Source of the DNA: Sphingorhabdus sp. Alg231-15
GTDB taxonomy: Bacteria; Pseudomonadota; Alphaproteobacteria; Sphingomonadales; Sphingomonadaceae
Direction: 5' to 3'
Length of the DNA: 64,000 bases
NCBI RefSeq assembly: GCF_900149705.1
Contig: NZ_LT703001.1
Location: 2,784,001-2,848,000, forward strand
The notes below the pieces were generated by a model. It saw only the letters and a program-made list of their open reading frames with translations, had not been told where the DNA came from and ran no database searches. The position numbers were made by a program, and so were the translations under genes. This document shows, in pieces, positions 25,644-33,106 of the stretch; position 1 is the stretch's first letter; every line of letters begins with the position of its first letter.

Positions 25644-26095
25644 TATTGCGCATCCGGGATGAGATAGATGACCACCAGATTGTCATCAAAATCGACAATA
25701 CCAATTTCACGCCCGATCCGCCCATCATGAGTTTCCAGACGACCCTCCTCATAGACTTGCAGGCCCAGTTTCCGCGCGCCTTCCATCACGGCATCCGGAT
25801 CAGCGACGTCCAGAACGATAGCGCCGCGCCGAGGATGCGGCACTGGGTCCAGGGGGACATTCTTGACCTCTGATAAAGCCATGACCCGCGGCTGACCCGG
25901 CAGTGAAAGGATCGAAAAACCAATCTCCGCCTCATTGGGAATTTCGAATACAGGAAAGGAATAGCTGTCGGGATTATGGCCTTTGCGGAACGTTTCCTCG
26001 AACCCGAGCACATCGCGATAGAAGGTCAGCGCCCGGTCGATATCGGCAACGACAAAATTACCGCGCTGGAACCGCGTCTGTTGTTTTTCACCCAC
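25643..26095 (-). CDS. VOC family protein, single module
   Basis: Glyoxalase/bleomycin-resistance fold protein of 150 residues: RGNFVVADIDRALTFYRDVLGFEE at the start and GAIVLDVADPDAVMEGARKLGLQVYEEG in the second half, with GIVDFDDNLVVIYLI at the end carrying acidic residues where a metal-ligand Glu is expected. The exact enzymatic role is unknown. It is separated from the reductase gene by 12 bases, and its last base is shared with the MFS start region. Confidence 0.87.
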   Translation of the reverse strand: MGEKQQTRFQRGNFVVADIDRALTFYRDVLGFEETFRKGHNPDSYSFPVFEIPNEAEIGFSILSLPGQPRVMALSEVKNVPLDPVPHPRRGAIVLDVADPDAVMEGARKLGLQVYEEGRLETHDGRIGREIGIVDFDDNLVVIYLIPDAQ

Positions 26096-26107
26096 AATTA
26101 TTCTCCC

Positions 26108-27202
26108 TCAAATCCAGTCATCCGGTTCATCGCGAACCGAGCAGCATTGCACGCCGACATTCTGACCGTAATAAAGATTGGCCAATGCGCGGGGCATATG
26201 TTGAAAACCTTGTTCTACATCCTGCACGGGTTTCAGCTTGCCGTCATGAATCCAGCCCGCCAGATCATCCATCACAGCCTCCCAGCGGTCCAGATGATTA
26301 TAGACAAAAAAGCCCTGCATTCGGGTTTCGGTGGCGCGAAGCCGAGTGTAGTTCGACAGTTTGAACGGTTCGTCCCGTGTATATTCGCTAATTGATCCGC
26401 AGAGAACCACTCGGCTGTGCAATCGAAGTCGTTCGAGACAGGCCTCAAGCGTTTCGCCTCCGACATTATCGAAATACAGATCAATGCCGTCAGGGCGCAG
26501 CTCGTCCAGTCGCGCTTCAATATTCTCGGATTTATAGTCAATCGCATGAGAGCAGCCATGATCGAGAATGAACGCACATTTCTCCGATCCACCTGCCATG
26601 CCGACAATATCACAGCCAACCACATTGGCTGCCATCTGGCTAACCATTGAACCAACCCCGCCAGCGGCTCCGGACAGAACCATGCGGTCGCCTTCTTCAG
26701 GGTCGCCGCAGGCAAAGAGCCCGGCATGGGCGGAGAGACCGGTCATCCCCAACACGCCAGAACCAAGGGCGGCGGGTAATCCATTCGGCGGCATCCGGAA
26801 AAATTTCTCCTGCTCCGTCATTTTGGAGACCTTGTAAGTCTGCCAGCCCATTTGACCCTGTACCATCTCGCCTTCGCGCCAGTCAGGGTGGCGGGACTTA
26901 ACGACTTGCGCGACCCCGCGGCCGTGAATGACATCGCCGGGTTCAAGCACGCGTTCACCTGCGGCACCCGTGCCTTGCATATAGAAGCGCATGACCGGGG
27001 CGAGGCCGAGATAATGGGTTTTCAGCAGTACTTCGCCTTCGCCGGGCTCGGGTATTTCAGTGACCGTCCATTCAAAGTCCGACGGTACAACATTACCAAC
27101 CGGCCTGGCCGCGACGCGCCATTGGTAGTTGGCGTCATTGTCAACCTGCTTGTCTGCAGACAGGGCATCAAAATCGGTAAGAGAGGAACCGGCGGCGGTC
27201 AC
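26108..27202 (-). CDS. PTGR-like NADP-dependent oxidoreductase, first copy
   Basis: Medium-chain reductase of 364 residues from the prostaglandin reductase / leukotriene B4 dehydrogenase group, reducing or oxidising alpha-beta double bonds next to a carbonyl with NADPH. It shows GQMGWQTY, GVLGMTGLSAHAGLF, SGAAGGVGSMVSQMAANVVGCDIVGMAGGSEKC (nucleotide-binding), DGIDLYFDNVGGETLEACL and CGSISEYTRDEP. No zinc ligands are present, as expected. The N-terminus has about 20 extra residues (MTAAGSSLTDFDALSADKQ). It follows the VOC gene with zero spacing. Two further homologues lie at 53.8 and 61.4 kb. Confidence 0.92.
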   Translation of the reverse strand: MTAAGSSLTDFDALSADKQVDNDANYQWRVAARPVGNVVPSDFEWTVTEIPEPGEGEVLLKTHYLGLAPVMRFYMQGTGAAGERVLEPGDVIHGRGVAQVVKSRHPDWREGEMVQGQMGWQTYKVSKMTEQEKFFRMPPNGLPAALGSGVLGMTGLSAHAGLFACGDPEEGDRMVLSGAAGGVGSMVSQMAANVVGCDIVGMAGGSEKCAFILDHGCSHAIDYKSENIEARLDELRPDGIDLYFDNVGGETLEACLERLRLHSRVVLCGSISEYTRDEPFKLSNYTRLRATETRMQGFFVYNHLDRWEAVMDDLAGWIHDGKLKPVQDVEQGFQHMPRALANLYYGQNVGVQCCSVRDEPDDWI

Positions 27203-27676
27203 TCAGTCATGAACCTTCACGACCTGATTCACTTCAAAGAAATAGCCATCAAGATCCCAAAAAGAACAACCGATCATGTCCTTTTGTTTGCCATCAGCGC
27301 CAGTGACGCTCCATTCACGCGGTTCGCTATGGATCCGGGAGCCGAGCGCTCTTGCTCTTTCCACTGCGCCGTTGGCATCTTCCGATGCGACAACAAAAAC
27401 CGGTGCACCAAATTTGATTTCGGCGGGCAGTTCATCCGGGGCATCCTGTTTGGGATCGAGCCATTCGAGCAATCCGATCATGCCTATCATGTCATGCTCG
27501 CATTTCAGGATGATCAACCGTGTCTGATCGCCTTTCTTACCCGCAGCCAGCTGCGTACCCGACAGGGTAAAGGGCGTGTCCATCCATTTGGTCATGCCAA
27601 AGACGGTTTCGTACCAGTTGGACGCAGCGTCGCCATCACGAACCATAAGGGTCGTGCGTTTGATGATATCGGTCAT
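27203..27676 (-). CDS. VOC family protein
   Basis: Glyoxalase-fold protein of 157 residues: IIKRTTLMVRDGDAASNWYETVFGMTKWMDTPFTL, then ARALGSRIHSEPREWSVTG and IGCSFWDLDGYFFEVNQVVKVHD, where the final Glu fits a metal ligand. The ATG chosen overlaps the stop of the preceding DUF1330 gene as ATGA; an upstream in-frame start is not needed. Its position as second gene suggests an early step, possibly an isomerisation or dioxygenation, but this is not shown. Confidence 0.86.
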   Translation of the reverse strand: MTDIIKRTTLMVRDGDAASNWYETVFGMTKWMDTPFTLSGTQLAAGKKGDQTRLIILKCEHDMIGMIGLLEWLDPKQDAPDELPAEIKFGAPVFVVASEDANGAVERARALGSRIHSEPREWSVTGADGKQKDMIGCSFWDLDGYFFEVNQVVKVHD

Positions 27677-27975
27677 GCGATTTTCGGGCTTTCTATAACG
27701 AGGACCTGACAATCGGCGATATCGGCGCGCATTTTTTTGGCTTCCTGATATTCCGGGCTGTTCCAGAATTTGTAGACGGCTGCCTTATCGGGCCATTCGG
27801 AGATAACCATCGAGGCTCCGTCGCCAAAATCGCCTTCGAGAAGCTCGGCTCCGGGGCCGCGTAATACATAGCGTCCACCGAATTTCTCAACCAAGGCACC
27901 TGCAGCAGCGCCATAGCCCTGTATGAATTTGTCACGATCTGCAATCTTGGCGGTAACGATCATATAGGCGGGCAT
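27673..27975 (-). CDS. DUF1330 family protein
   Basis: Small dimeric alpha/beta-barrel protein of 100 residues: PAYMIVTAKIADRDKFIQGYGAAAGALVEKFGGRYVLRG and MVISEWPDKAAVYKFWNSPEYQEAKKMR are hallmarks of DUF1330. It opens a nine-gene operon and lies directly behind a perfect operator core, about 20 bases away. The family is thought to be dimeric and related to antibiotic-biosynthesis monooxygenases, without an established reaction. Confidence 0.9.
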   Translation of the reverse strand: MPAYMIVTAKIADRDKFIQGYGAAAGALVEKFGGRYVLRGPGAELLEGDFGDGASMVISEWPDKAAVYKFWNSPEYQEAKKMRADIADCQVLVIESPKIA

Positions 27976-27995
27976 AGGTGAGTCCTCTTAAAAAG

Positions 27996-28007
27996 TTGTC
28001 CGGACAA
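27996..28007. promoter_or_regulatory. Palindromic operator in front of the nine-gene operon
   Basis: A perfect TTGTCCGGACAA core, with AAAT kept on one flank, 21 bases upstream of the DUF1330 start. It also lies 40 bases beyond the nitrilase-like gene's stop. Such closeness to the start suits a repressor blocking the promoter or early transcript. Confidence 0.82.
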
Positions 28008-28047
28008 ATTACGCGAGAGGCGGCTGATTGCAACTGCTATTTTACAG

Positions 28048-29199
28048 CTATTGCGGCCATCTGGCTTTGTCGCGCAAATAGCGCCCGGAATCCTTTGTGT
28101 CCCTGGGCTGATATTCGCTGAAAAGATTGGGGCCATATTTGGATCTATATTGTTCGAAGACCGGCATGAACAATTCGCTATGGACAATGGGCTGGCTGTT
28201 GCGAGCACGGAAATCAGCGATCGGGATGCGGGCCGTGACATTGGTTTCAAATGCAGTTTTCGCCTTGTTCATTTCCTTGCCGCTGGGATCGTAAATTGCC
28301 GTACCACCGCCACCAGCATCTTCAAAATAGAGCTTGTTATCAGGGGATGCGCTGTTGTTAGCAATCGCTGTATAAACACCATTATAGAGCGACGTCGCCT
28401 GCATATCGAGGGGCGTAAAGCCGCCCGATGCGGTGCGCAGGATAATCTCGGCACCCTTCATCGCCATGGCCCGGAACAACTCGGGCTCACGCTGGACCGA
28501 GCTGGTAGCGAAATTACCGAGCGGTGTACGGGTGATCGGAATGACGGCATCAGCCCCGTACATCTCAACATAGCGATCCATCACATCATAGATGGTGGTT
28601 GTGAACAGCTCGAAGTCACCGCCAAAAAAGCCTTTGATATTGCGCGCCTTCCAATGCTTGTCGACGACTTCGCCCTTGTCATTCATAATTGTGGTGATCG
28701 AGAGCAGATTTTCCGGCCAGTCAGGGTCGCGAACATAGGATCCAAAGACCAGCCATGTGCCATATTCACGCGCCTTTTTCGCGAGCATCTCGGTTTCCTC
28801 ACCCGGAATCTCGATCGCCACCTTGCGTGCTTCTTTCAGACCCCATTTGAAATTATAGCCGGTGATAGGAAACTCGTGAAAGAACAGCATGTCCTTTGGC
28901 CCGGAAAAACCGCTGGCATAGTCGATCAAGTCCATCATATGCTGGACGTTGGCGCGGCGTGTCTGTTTGAGATTATTCTCATCGACTGAAATCACGCGCG
29001 ACTGGACAACACCCAAATTGATATAATTTTTGGTCAGAGGAACTGTCTCGTAGCGACCATCTGGGGTGACGTTGAGCTTGTCTGGCCCGCCTTTCACGGT
29101 GGCCTCAGCAATATCGGTCCAGCTTAAAGCGGCACCGGCGGCCAATCCTGCACCCGCCGTAAACAGCCGGCGTCGCGAGACGCCATCATTCTCGTCCAT
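28048..29199 (-). CDS. Secreted nitrilase-superfamily protein lacking the catalytic Cys
   Basis: Predicted Tat-exported protein of 383 residues: SRRRLFTAGAGLAAGAALSWTDIAEA is a twin-arginine signal. The body is a carbon-nitrogen hydrolase fold: LGVVQSRV, PKDMLFFHEFPITGYNF with the expected Glu (E109), and DKHWKARNIKG with the expected Lys (K184). The Cys motif, normally CYDxxFPE, reads ATSSVQREPE, leaving Ser (S233 or S234) in place of Cys. The following FRAMAMKGAEIILRT is normal for the family. It may be inactive, a Ser hydrolase, or a binding protein. It overlaps the upstream secreted hydrolase gene by 14 bases and shares its operator. Confidence 0.88.
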   Translation of the reverse strand: MDENDGVSRRRLFTAGAGLAAGAALSWTDIAEATVKGGPDKLNVTPDGRYETVPLTKNYINLGVVQSRVISVDENNLKQTRRANVQHMMDLIDYASGFSGPKDMLFFHEFPITGYNFKWGLKEARKVAIEIPGEETEMLAKKAREYGTWLVFGSYVRDPDWPENLLSITTIMNDKGEVVDKHWKARNIKGFFGGDFELFTTTIYDVMDRYVEMYGADAVIPITRTPLGNFATSSVQREPELFRAMAMKGAEIILRTASGGFTPLDMQATSLYNGVYTAIANNSASPDNKLYFEDAGGGGTAIYDPSGKEMNKAKTAFETNVTARIPIADFRARNSQPIVHSELFMPVFEQYRSKYGPNLFSEYQPRDTKDSGRYLRDKARWPQ

Positions 29200-30166
29200 C
29201 GTCTAACTCCTTTGCATTTTGCATCTTTGCCACCGAATCGCCGTCCAGAAAGGGACGGATGGCGGCCACATATTTTTCTGGTGCGAGATCAAAACCGCCA
29301 AGCGTTATGCCACTAATGTGAGTCAGTCGCGCATCCGGGAATAGAGGCTGAGCCGCTTCGGTTTCTTCCTTCAGGCTGCCGTCATTGGTGATCAGCAGGA
29401 CAGGCTGACGGACTGCCGGGAACCGGTCTTTCGAAGGGTAAGTGAAGACGCCGTGATAGGCTTCCCAGCAATGCGGGTAGCATTGCATCATGTCGCCAAA
29501 ATGCTCTTGCGCCCGGTCTATCGGCAGGCCAGCGGTGGTTGCCGCGGCGGCGAATTCCCATTTCTTCGCGAGATGCGATCCGTCAGGCGCAATGGGCTCC
29601 GGTTGAACATTAGCCTGATAGGCCTCTTTGCGTGCTTCGCCGACAAAAAAGGGTAAACCAGGGAGAACCAATCGACGGACAAGGCCAGGATGGCGAATTG
29701 CCAATTCGGTCGCGATCAACGTGCCTGTATGATAGCCAAGTATATCGACCGGCTGCCCATGGTCGCCACCATAGCCCATCGCGATTAGGACCGTTGCTGC
29801 GGATCCGGCATAGCCGCCGATCGATTGTAATTCTCTTGGTCGCTCAGAATCACCATAGCCAGGCGTATCGATGGCAATGACTACCCGATCACTTGCCATG
29901 AGCCGCATGAACTTCAGGAAATAGTCGCTAGAATAGGGTGTAGGATGAAAAAGTACCAGCGCGGGAAATTGGGTTTTTGATTCGGAGCGGGCGGTGCGAA
30001 CATGAACCTGACCGAACGGACCGGCGATAAAATCCCGTTCTATTTTTATCGAAGAAGCTTCAGTTTTTGCGGGTGAATGAGACTGAGCAGCGCTGTCCTG
30101 AGCGTACAGGAACATCGTCAACATCATAAAATACAACAGAAAAACATGACCTTGATAAAGTCGCAT
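29186..30166 (-). CDS. Secreted alpha/beta hydrolase fold protein with G-Y-H-T-G elbow
   Basis: Protein of 326 residues with an N-terminal signal (MRLYQGHVFLLYFMMLTMFLYAQDSAAQ), placing it in the periplasm. The fold is shown by GPFGQVHVRTA, LFHPTPYSSDYFLKFM, DTPGYGDSERP and VDILGYHTGTLIATELAI. The elbow G144-Y-H146-T-G148 has His at the nucleophile position, as in the cytosolic homologue of the nine-gene operon. The C-terminal half has no obvious catalytic His motif. The ATG chosen follows GGGAG by seven bases; an in-frame TTG one codon earlier is less likely. First gene of a two-gene unit with the nitrilase-like protein. Confidence 0.86.
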   Translation of the reverse strand: MRLYQGHVFLLYFMMLTMFLYAQDSAAQSHSPAKTEASSIKIERDFIAGPFGQVHVRTARSESKTQFPALVLFHPTPYSSDYFLKFMRLMASDRVVIAIDTPGYGDSERPRELQSIGGYAGSAATVLIAMGYGGDHGQPVDILGYHTGTLIATELAIRHPGLVRRLVLPGLPFFVGEARKEAYQANVQPEPIAPDGSHLAKKWEFAAAATTAGLPIDRAQEHFGDMMQCYPHCWEAYHGVFTYPSKDRFPAVRQPVLLITNDGSLKEETEAAQPLFPDARLTHISGITLGGFDLAPEKYVAAIRPFLDGDSVAKMQNAKELDDGRE

Positions 30167-30216
30167 CAAATCTCCCTCAGCGGCTTTTTTGGCGTGATTA
30201 CCAGAAAACGCGCGAA

Positions 30217-30228
30217 ATGTCCGGACAA
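30217..30228. promoter_or_regulatory. Palindromic operator ATGTCCGGACAA (secreted hydrolase unit)
   Basis: Eleven of twelve core positions, followed by ATTATT as at other copies. It lies 50 bases upstream of the secreted hydrolase start and 115 bases from the operator of the divergent TonB receptor 2. Confidence 0.75.
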
Positions 30229-30331
30229 ATTATTTGACTGAACCTGCATGTGGCTTTTCTTTCACCTTGAGCAACCAATAGGCGTTGCATTTTTGTGACA
30301 GTTTCTTGCTTCGAACGACGTTTGGTAAAAT

Positions 30332-30343
30332 TTGTCTGGACAA
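30332..30343. promoter_or_regulatory. Palindromic operator TTGTCTGGACAA (TonB receptor 2)
   Basis: AAATTTGTCTGGACAAATT has arms of nine bases around one central mismatch. It lies 73 bases before the start of TonB receptor 2. Confidence 0.8.
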
Positions 30344-30415
30344 ATTATCTGGAGAATGAAAGTTTAAAGATGGAGGTCGATAAAACTGGCATTCGCCGGT
30401 TTCAGGGAGGAAAAA

Positions 30416-32902
30416 ATGAAAACGATGTTCAAGGCTGCGCTTTTGGCAGCAACCGCTACTATTCCGGTTTCGGCATATGCACAGAATACAGGTGCCGGCG
30501 ATGAAGCCGTGGAGGATGACTCCAATGTCATCATCGTAACCGCCCGAAAAATGTCGGAAAACCTGCAGGAAGTTCCGTCGACCATTGCGGTTGTAAGTTC
30601 CGATGCAATTGAGGATTTGGCGCTCGACAGTGTGGCTGATATTTCGCGGTTGACCGCAGGACTGACATTTGACGACAGTTTTGGTCGCGATTCCAATCGT
30701 CCGGTAATCCGTGGCCAGGCAAATATTCTCGGTGACTCCGGTGTTGCCGTGTTTATTGACGGAATCTATTTCAGTGGCTCGATAGGCGACTATAATGTCG
30801 ACAATATTGAACGTATTGAGGTTGTTAAAGGGCCGCAAAGTGCTCTCTACGGCCGCAACACCTATTCCGGCGCGATAAATATCATCTCCAAGGGTCCGGC
30901 TGATCAGCTTGAGGGAAATATTACCCTCGATATCTCGGAGAACGACCGGTACGAGGTGACCGGCGGAATCCGAGGGCCGATAACAGATTCGATTAGTGCT
31001 GCGGTATCTGCTCGCTTCTACGATTTTGGCGGAGAGTTCACAAATTTGTTTGACGGCGACAAAGTTGGCGATCAGTCATCTTATTCTTTCTCCGGTGCTT
31101 TCCAATTTGATAATGATGGTCCATTCACTGCGTCATTGCGAACCTATTATAATCGCACGGATGATGGTCAGCCTGCCATTTTTGCGCAGGATACAAGCGC
31201 CAATAACTGCTTTACCGACAATGGTGCCCTTTACGGTGGCGGTGGACGCTATTTCTGCGGGACCATTCAGCCGCAACCTATCAACACAGACTATACGCGG
31301 CAATTTGTGAATGCAGGCGATGTCGGCTTGGAGGCCAAGACCTTCAATGCTGCCTTTCGGATGGACTATGAGATTAGTGACCAAGTGACGTTGACCTCTC
31401 TGTCCGGTTATAACTATCGCAGGGAAATTCTGAACACCGACGGTGACTATTCACCGACCAGTTTTGAAACAGCGGTATTTGCCCGCTTCCCAGCTGGTGC
31501 TCCCATTGGTTTTGGTCCGGCTGGACCGATTTTCCCATTTGGTTTTGTCGGTACCACAGTGGATTTCTCATTCTCCAACAATAGTCTGACCGAGGACTGG
31601 TCGCAGGAATTGCGTCTGTCTTATGATGGTGACCGCTTTGATTTCTTGCTTGGTGGATATTATTTCGATCAGGATAGCGACAGTCAGAGCATCCGCGAGG
31701 TGCCAGCCGATGCAGCTGCCCGTGCAGGTGCCAGTTTTGGGGCCGCGGTGGCAAATGAGCAGGCAATTTGTACAGCTAATCCCAATTGCGGATTTGTGTT
31801 TCCGCTTTTCGGTCCCGCCACACCCAATTCACGTGATCTAAATAGTCAGAATATTCGCAACTGGGCGATTTTCGGATCTGCCAGCTTCGAAATAACTGAC
31901 AGGCTGACCTTGGGTGTTGAGGGACGTTATGCATCAGAGCGGGTTCGCCAGTCGACTATTGATCGCGATGCTGGTGATCCGTTCCCAGCACCCGTAGCGG
32001 TTAGTGAGACGTTCAAGAAGTTTTCTCCGCGTATCACTCTGGACTATAAAATCAGTCCGGATAATTTGATCTATGCCGACTTTGGCCAAGGACAAAAGCC
32101 CGGAGGTTTCAATGGTGTGACAGCCATCAATGCTGGTGTGCCTTCCTATGAAGAAGAGGAGGTTGATGCGTTCGAAATCGGTACAAAAAACACCTTCGCC
32201 GATGGAAAACTCATCTTTAACGCTGCGGCTTTCTACAATGACATAACGGGTTACCAATTGACCCAGAATGTCCAGTCAGCGGCAAATGCGGTTTCCGCGA
32301 TTGTCAACGCTGGCGATGCACGAGTGGTTGGCCTCGAACTGGAATTGCTCGCTCGGCCTAATCCAAATTGGACGTTCACGGCCAATTATGCGTTGGCAGA
32401 CAGCAAGTTCACTTCGGGTGTTGATGAGAACCAAGGTGTTCTCAATGACGTCGCCGACGATGGACTTAACAATTGCTCAACCGGTTTTCAGTTCCCTGAG
32501 CTTACCGGTTGTTCAAATGCCAAAGCGGTATTTGGTTCCATTGAAGGCAAGCGCATACCGCGTGCACCTGTACATCAGTTTTTTGTAGATGCAGATTACC
32601 GGATGCCGATTGGGGCGGGCGATTGGGAATTCTTCGCCGGAGCCAATGTCACAATGGTTTCCACCAGTTTTGCGCAAGTGCATAATCTGGCCGAAACCGG
32701 CGGGTCAGTTGTGGCAGATGCCCGGCTGGGATTTGAAAATGAGAATTTCAAGATTCAGGCCTATGTGAAGAACTTTACCGATGAAGATGCCGTGGCGCAG
32801 ATCATTCGGTACGCCGATTCCAGTGATAGTTTCCGGCGTAGTTTCATAGCTGGTCTACGTCCTGGCCGTCGTTTCGGGCTAATCCTTTCAGCCAAATACT
32901 AA
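30416..32902 (+). CDS. TonB-dependent outer-membrane receptor 2
   Basis: Outer-membrane receptor of 828 residues. Signal peptide MKTMFKAALLAATATIPVSAYA, acidic linker, TonB box-like NVIIVTARK near residue 38, plug with VVKGPQSALYGRNTYSGAINI, and a barrel ending LILSAKY (aromatic C-terminus). A strong GGGAGG precedes the ATG. It resembles TonB receptor 3, next to it, more than receptor 1 (shared signal peptide pattern and EVxKGPQSALxGRNT plug). It is a monocistronic unit with an operator upstream and a strong terminator downstream. Its divergent partner encodes periplasmic enzymes, suggesting uptake and processing are induced together. Confidence 0.96.
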   Translation: MKTMFKAALLAATATIPVSAYAQNTGAGDEAVEDDSNVIIVTARKMSENLQEVPSTIAVVSSDAIEDLALDSVADISRLTAGLTFDDSFGRDSNRPVIRGQANILGDSGVAVFIDGIYFSGSIGDYNVDNIERIEVVKGPQSALYGRNTYSGAINIISKGPADQLEGNITLDISENDRYEVTGGIRGPITDSISAAVSARFYDFGGEFTNLFDGDKVGDQSSYSFSGAFQFDNDGPFTASLRTYYNRTDDGQPAIFAQDTSANNCFTDNGALYGGGGRYFCGTIQPQPINTDYTRQFVNAGDVGLEAKTFNAAFRMDYEISDQVTLTSLSGYNYRREILNTDGDYSPTSFETAVFARFPAGAPIGFGPAGPIFPFGFVGTTVDFSFSNNSLTEDWSQELRLSYDGDRFDFLLGGYYFDQDSDSQSIREVPADAAARAGASFGAAVANEQAICTANPNCGFVFPLFGPATPNSRDLNSQNIRNWAIFGSASFEITDRLTLGVEGRYASERVRQSTIDRDAGDPFPAPVAVSETFKKFSPRITLDYKISPDNLIYADFGQGQKPGGFNGVTAINAGVPSYEEEEVDAFEIGTKNTFADGKLIFNAAAFYNDITGYQLTQNVQSAANAVSAIVNAGDARVVGLELELLARPNPNWTFTANYALADSKFTSGVDENQGVLNDVADDGLNNCSTGFQFPELTGCSNAKAVFGSIEGKRIPRAPVHQFFVDADYRMPIGAGDWEFFAGANVTMVSTSFAQVHNLAETGGSVVADARLGFENENFKIQAYVKNFTDEDAVAQIIRYADSSDSFRRSFIAGLRPGRRFGLILSAKY

Positions 32903-32921
32903 TCGGTTTACTCCCCGTAAA

Positions 32922-32957
32922 ACCCGCTGCCAAGAAATTGGCAGCGGGTCTTTTTTT
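32922..32957 (+). terminator. Rho-independent terminator of TonB receptor 2
   Basis: A perfect 10-bp stem, ACCCGCTGCC with GGCAGCGGGT, around an AAGAAATT loop, followed by C and seven T. It starts 20 bases after the receptor stop codon. Confidence 0.93.
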
Positions 32958-33025
32958 GCATCTTTCTGATGCAAATTGAGCACAAATCTTGCGCCAAAGC
33001 TGAAAACTCTGACGGATTCAAAAAT

Positions 33026-33037
33026 TTGTCTGGACAA
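33026..33037. promoter_or_regulatory. Palindromic operator, distal copy (TonB receptor 3)
   Basis: AAATTTGTCTGGACAAATT, identical over 19 bases to the site before TonB receptor 2. It is the first of two operators spaced 47 bases apart, centre to centre. Confidence 0.82.
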
Positions 33038-33072
33038 ATTACCGGATCAATGGGATTTGGGTTGCAATAAAT

Positions 33073-33084
33073 TTGTCCAGACAA
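33073..33084. promoter_or_regulatory. Palindromic operator, proximal copy (TonB receptor 3)
   Basis: AATTTGTCCAGACAAATAA is the same variant in the opposite orientation, 23 bases before the start codon. The two copies, 47 bases apart, are near four and a half helical turns and thus on roughly opposite faces, unless the DNA is bent. Confidence 0.82.
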
Positions 33085-33106
33085 ATAATCCAGGGGAGAT
33101 GTGGGG

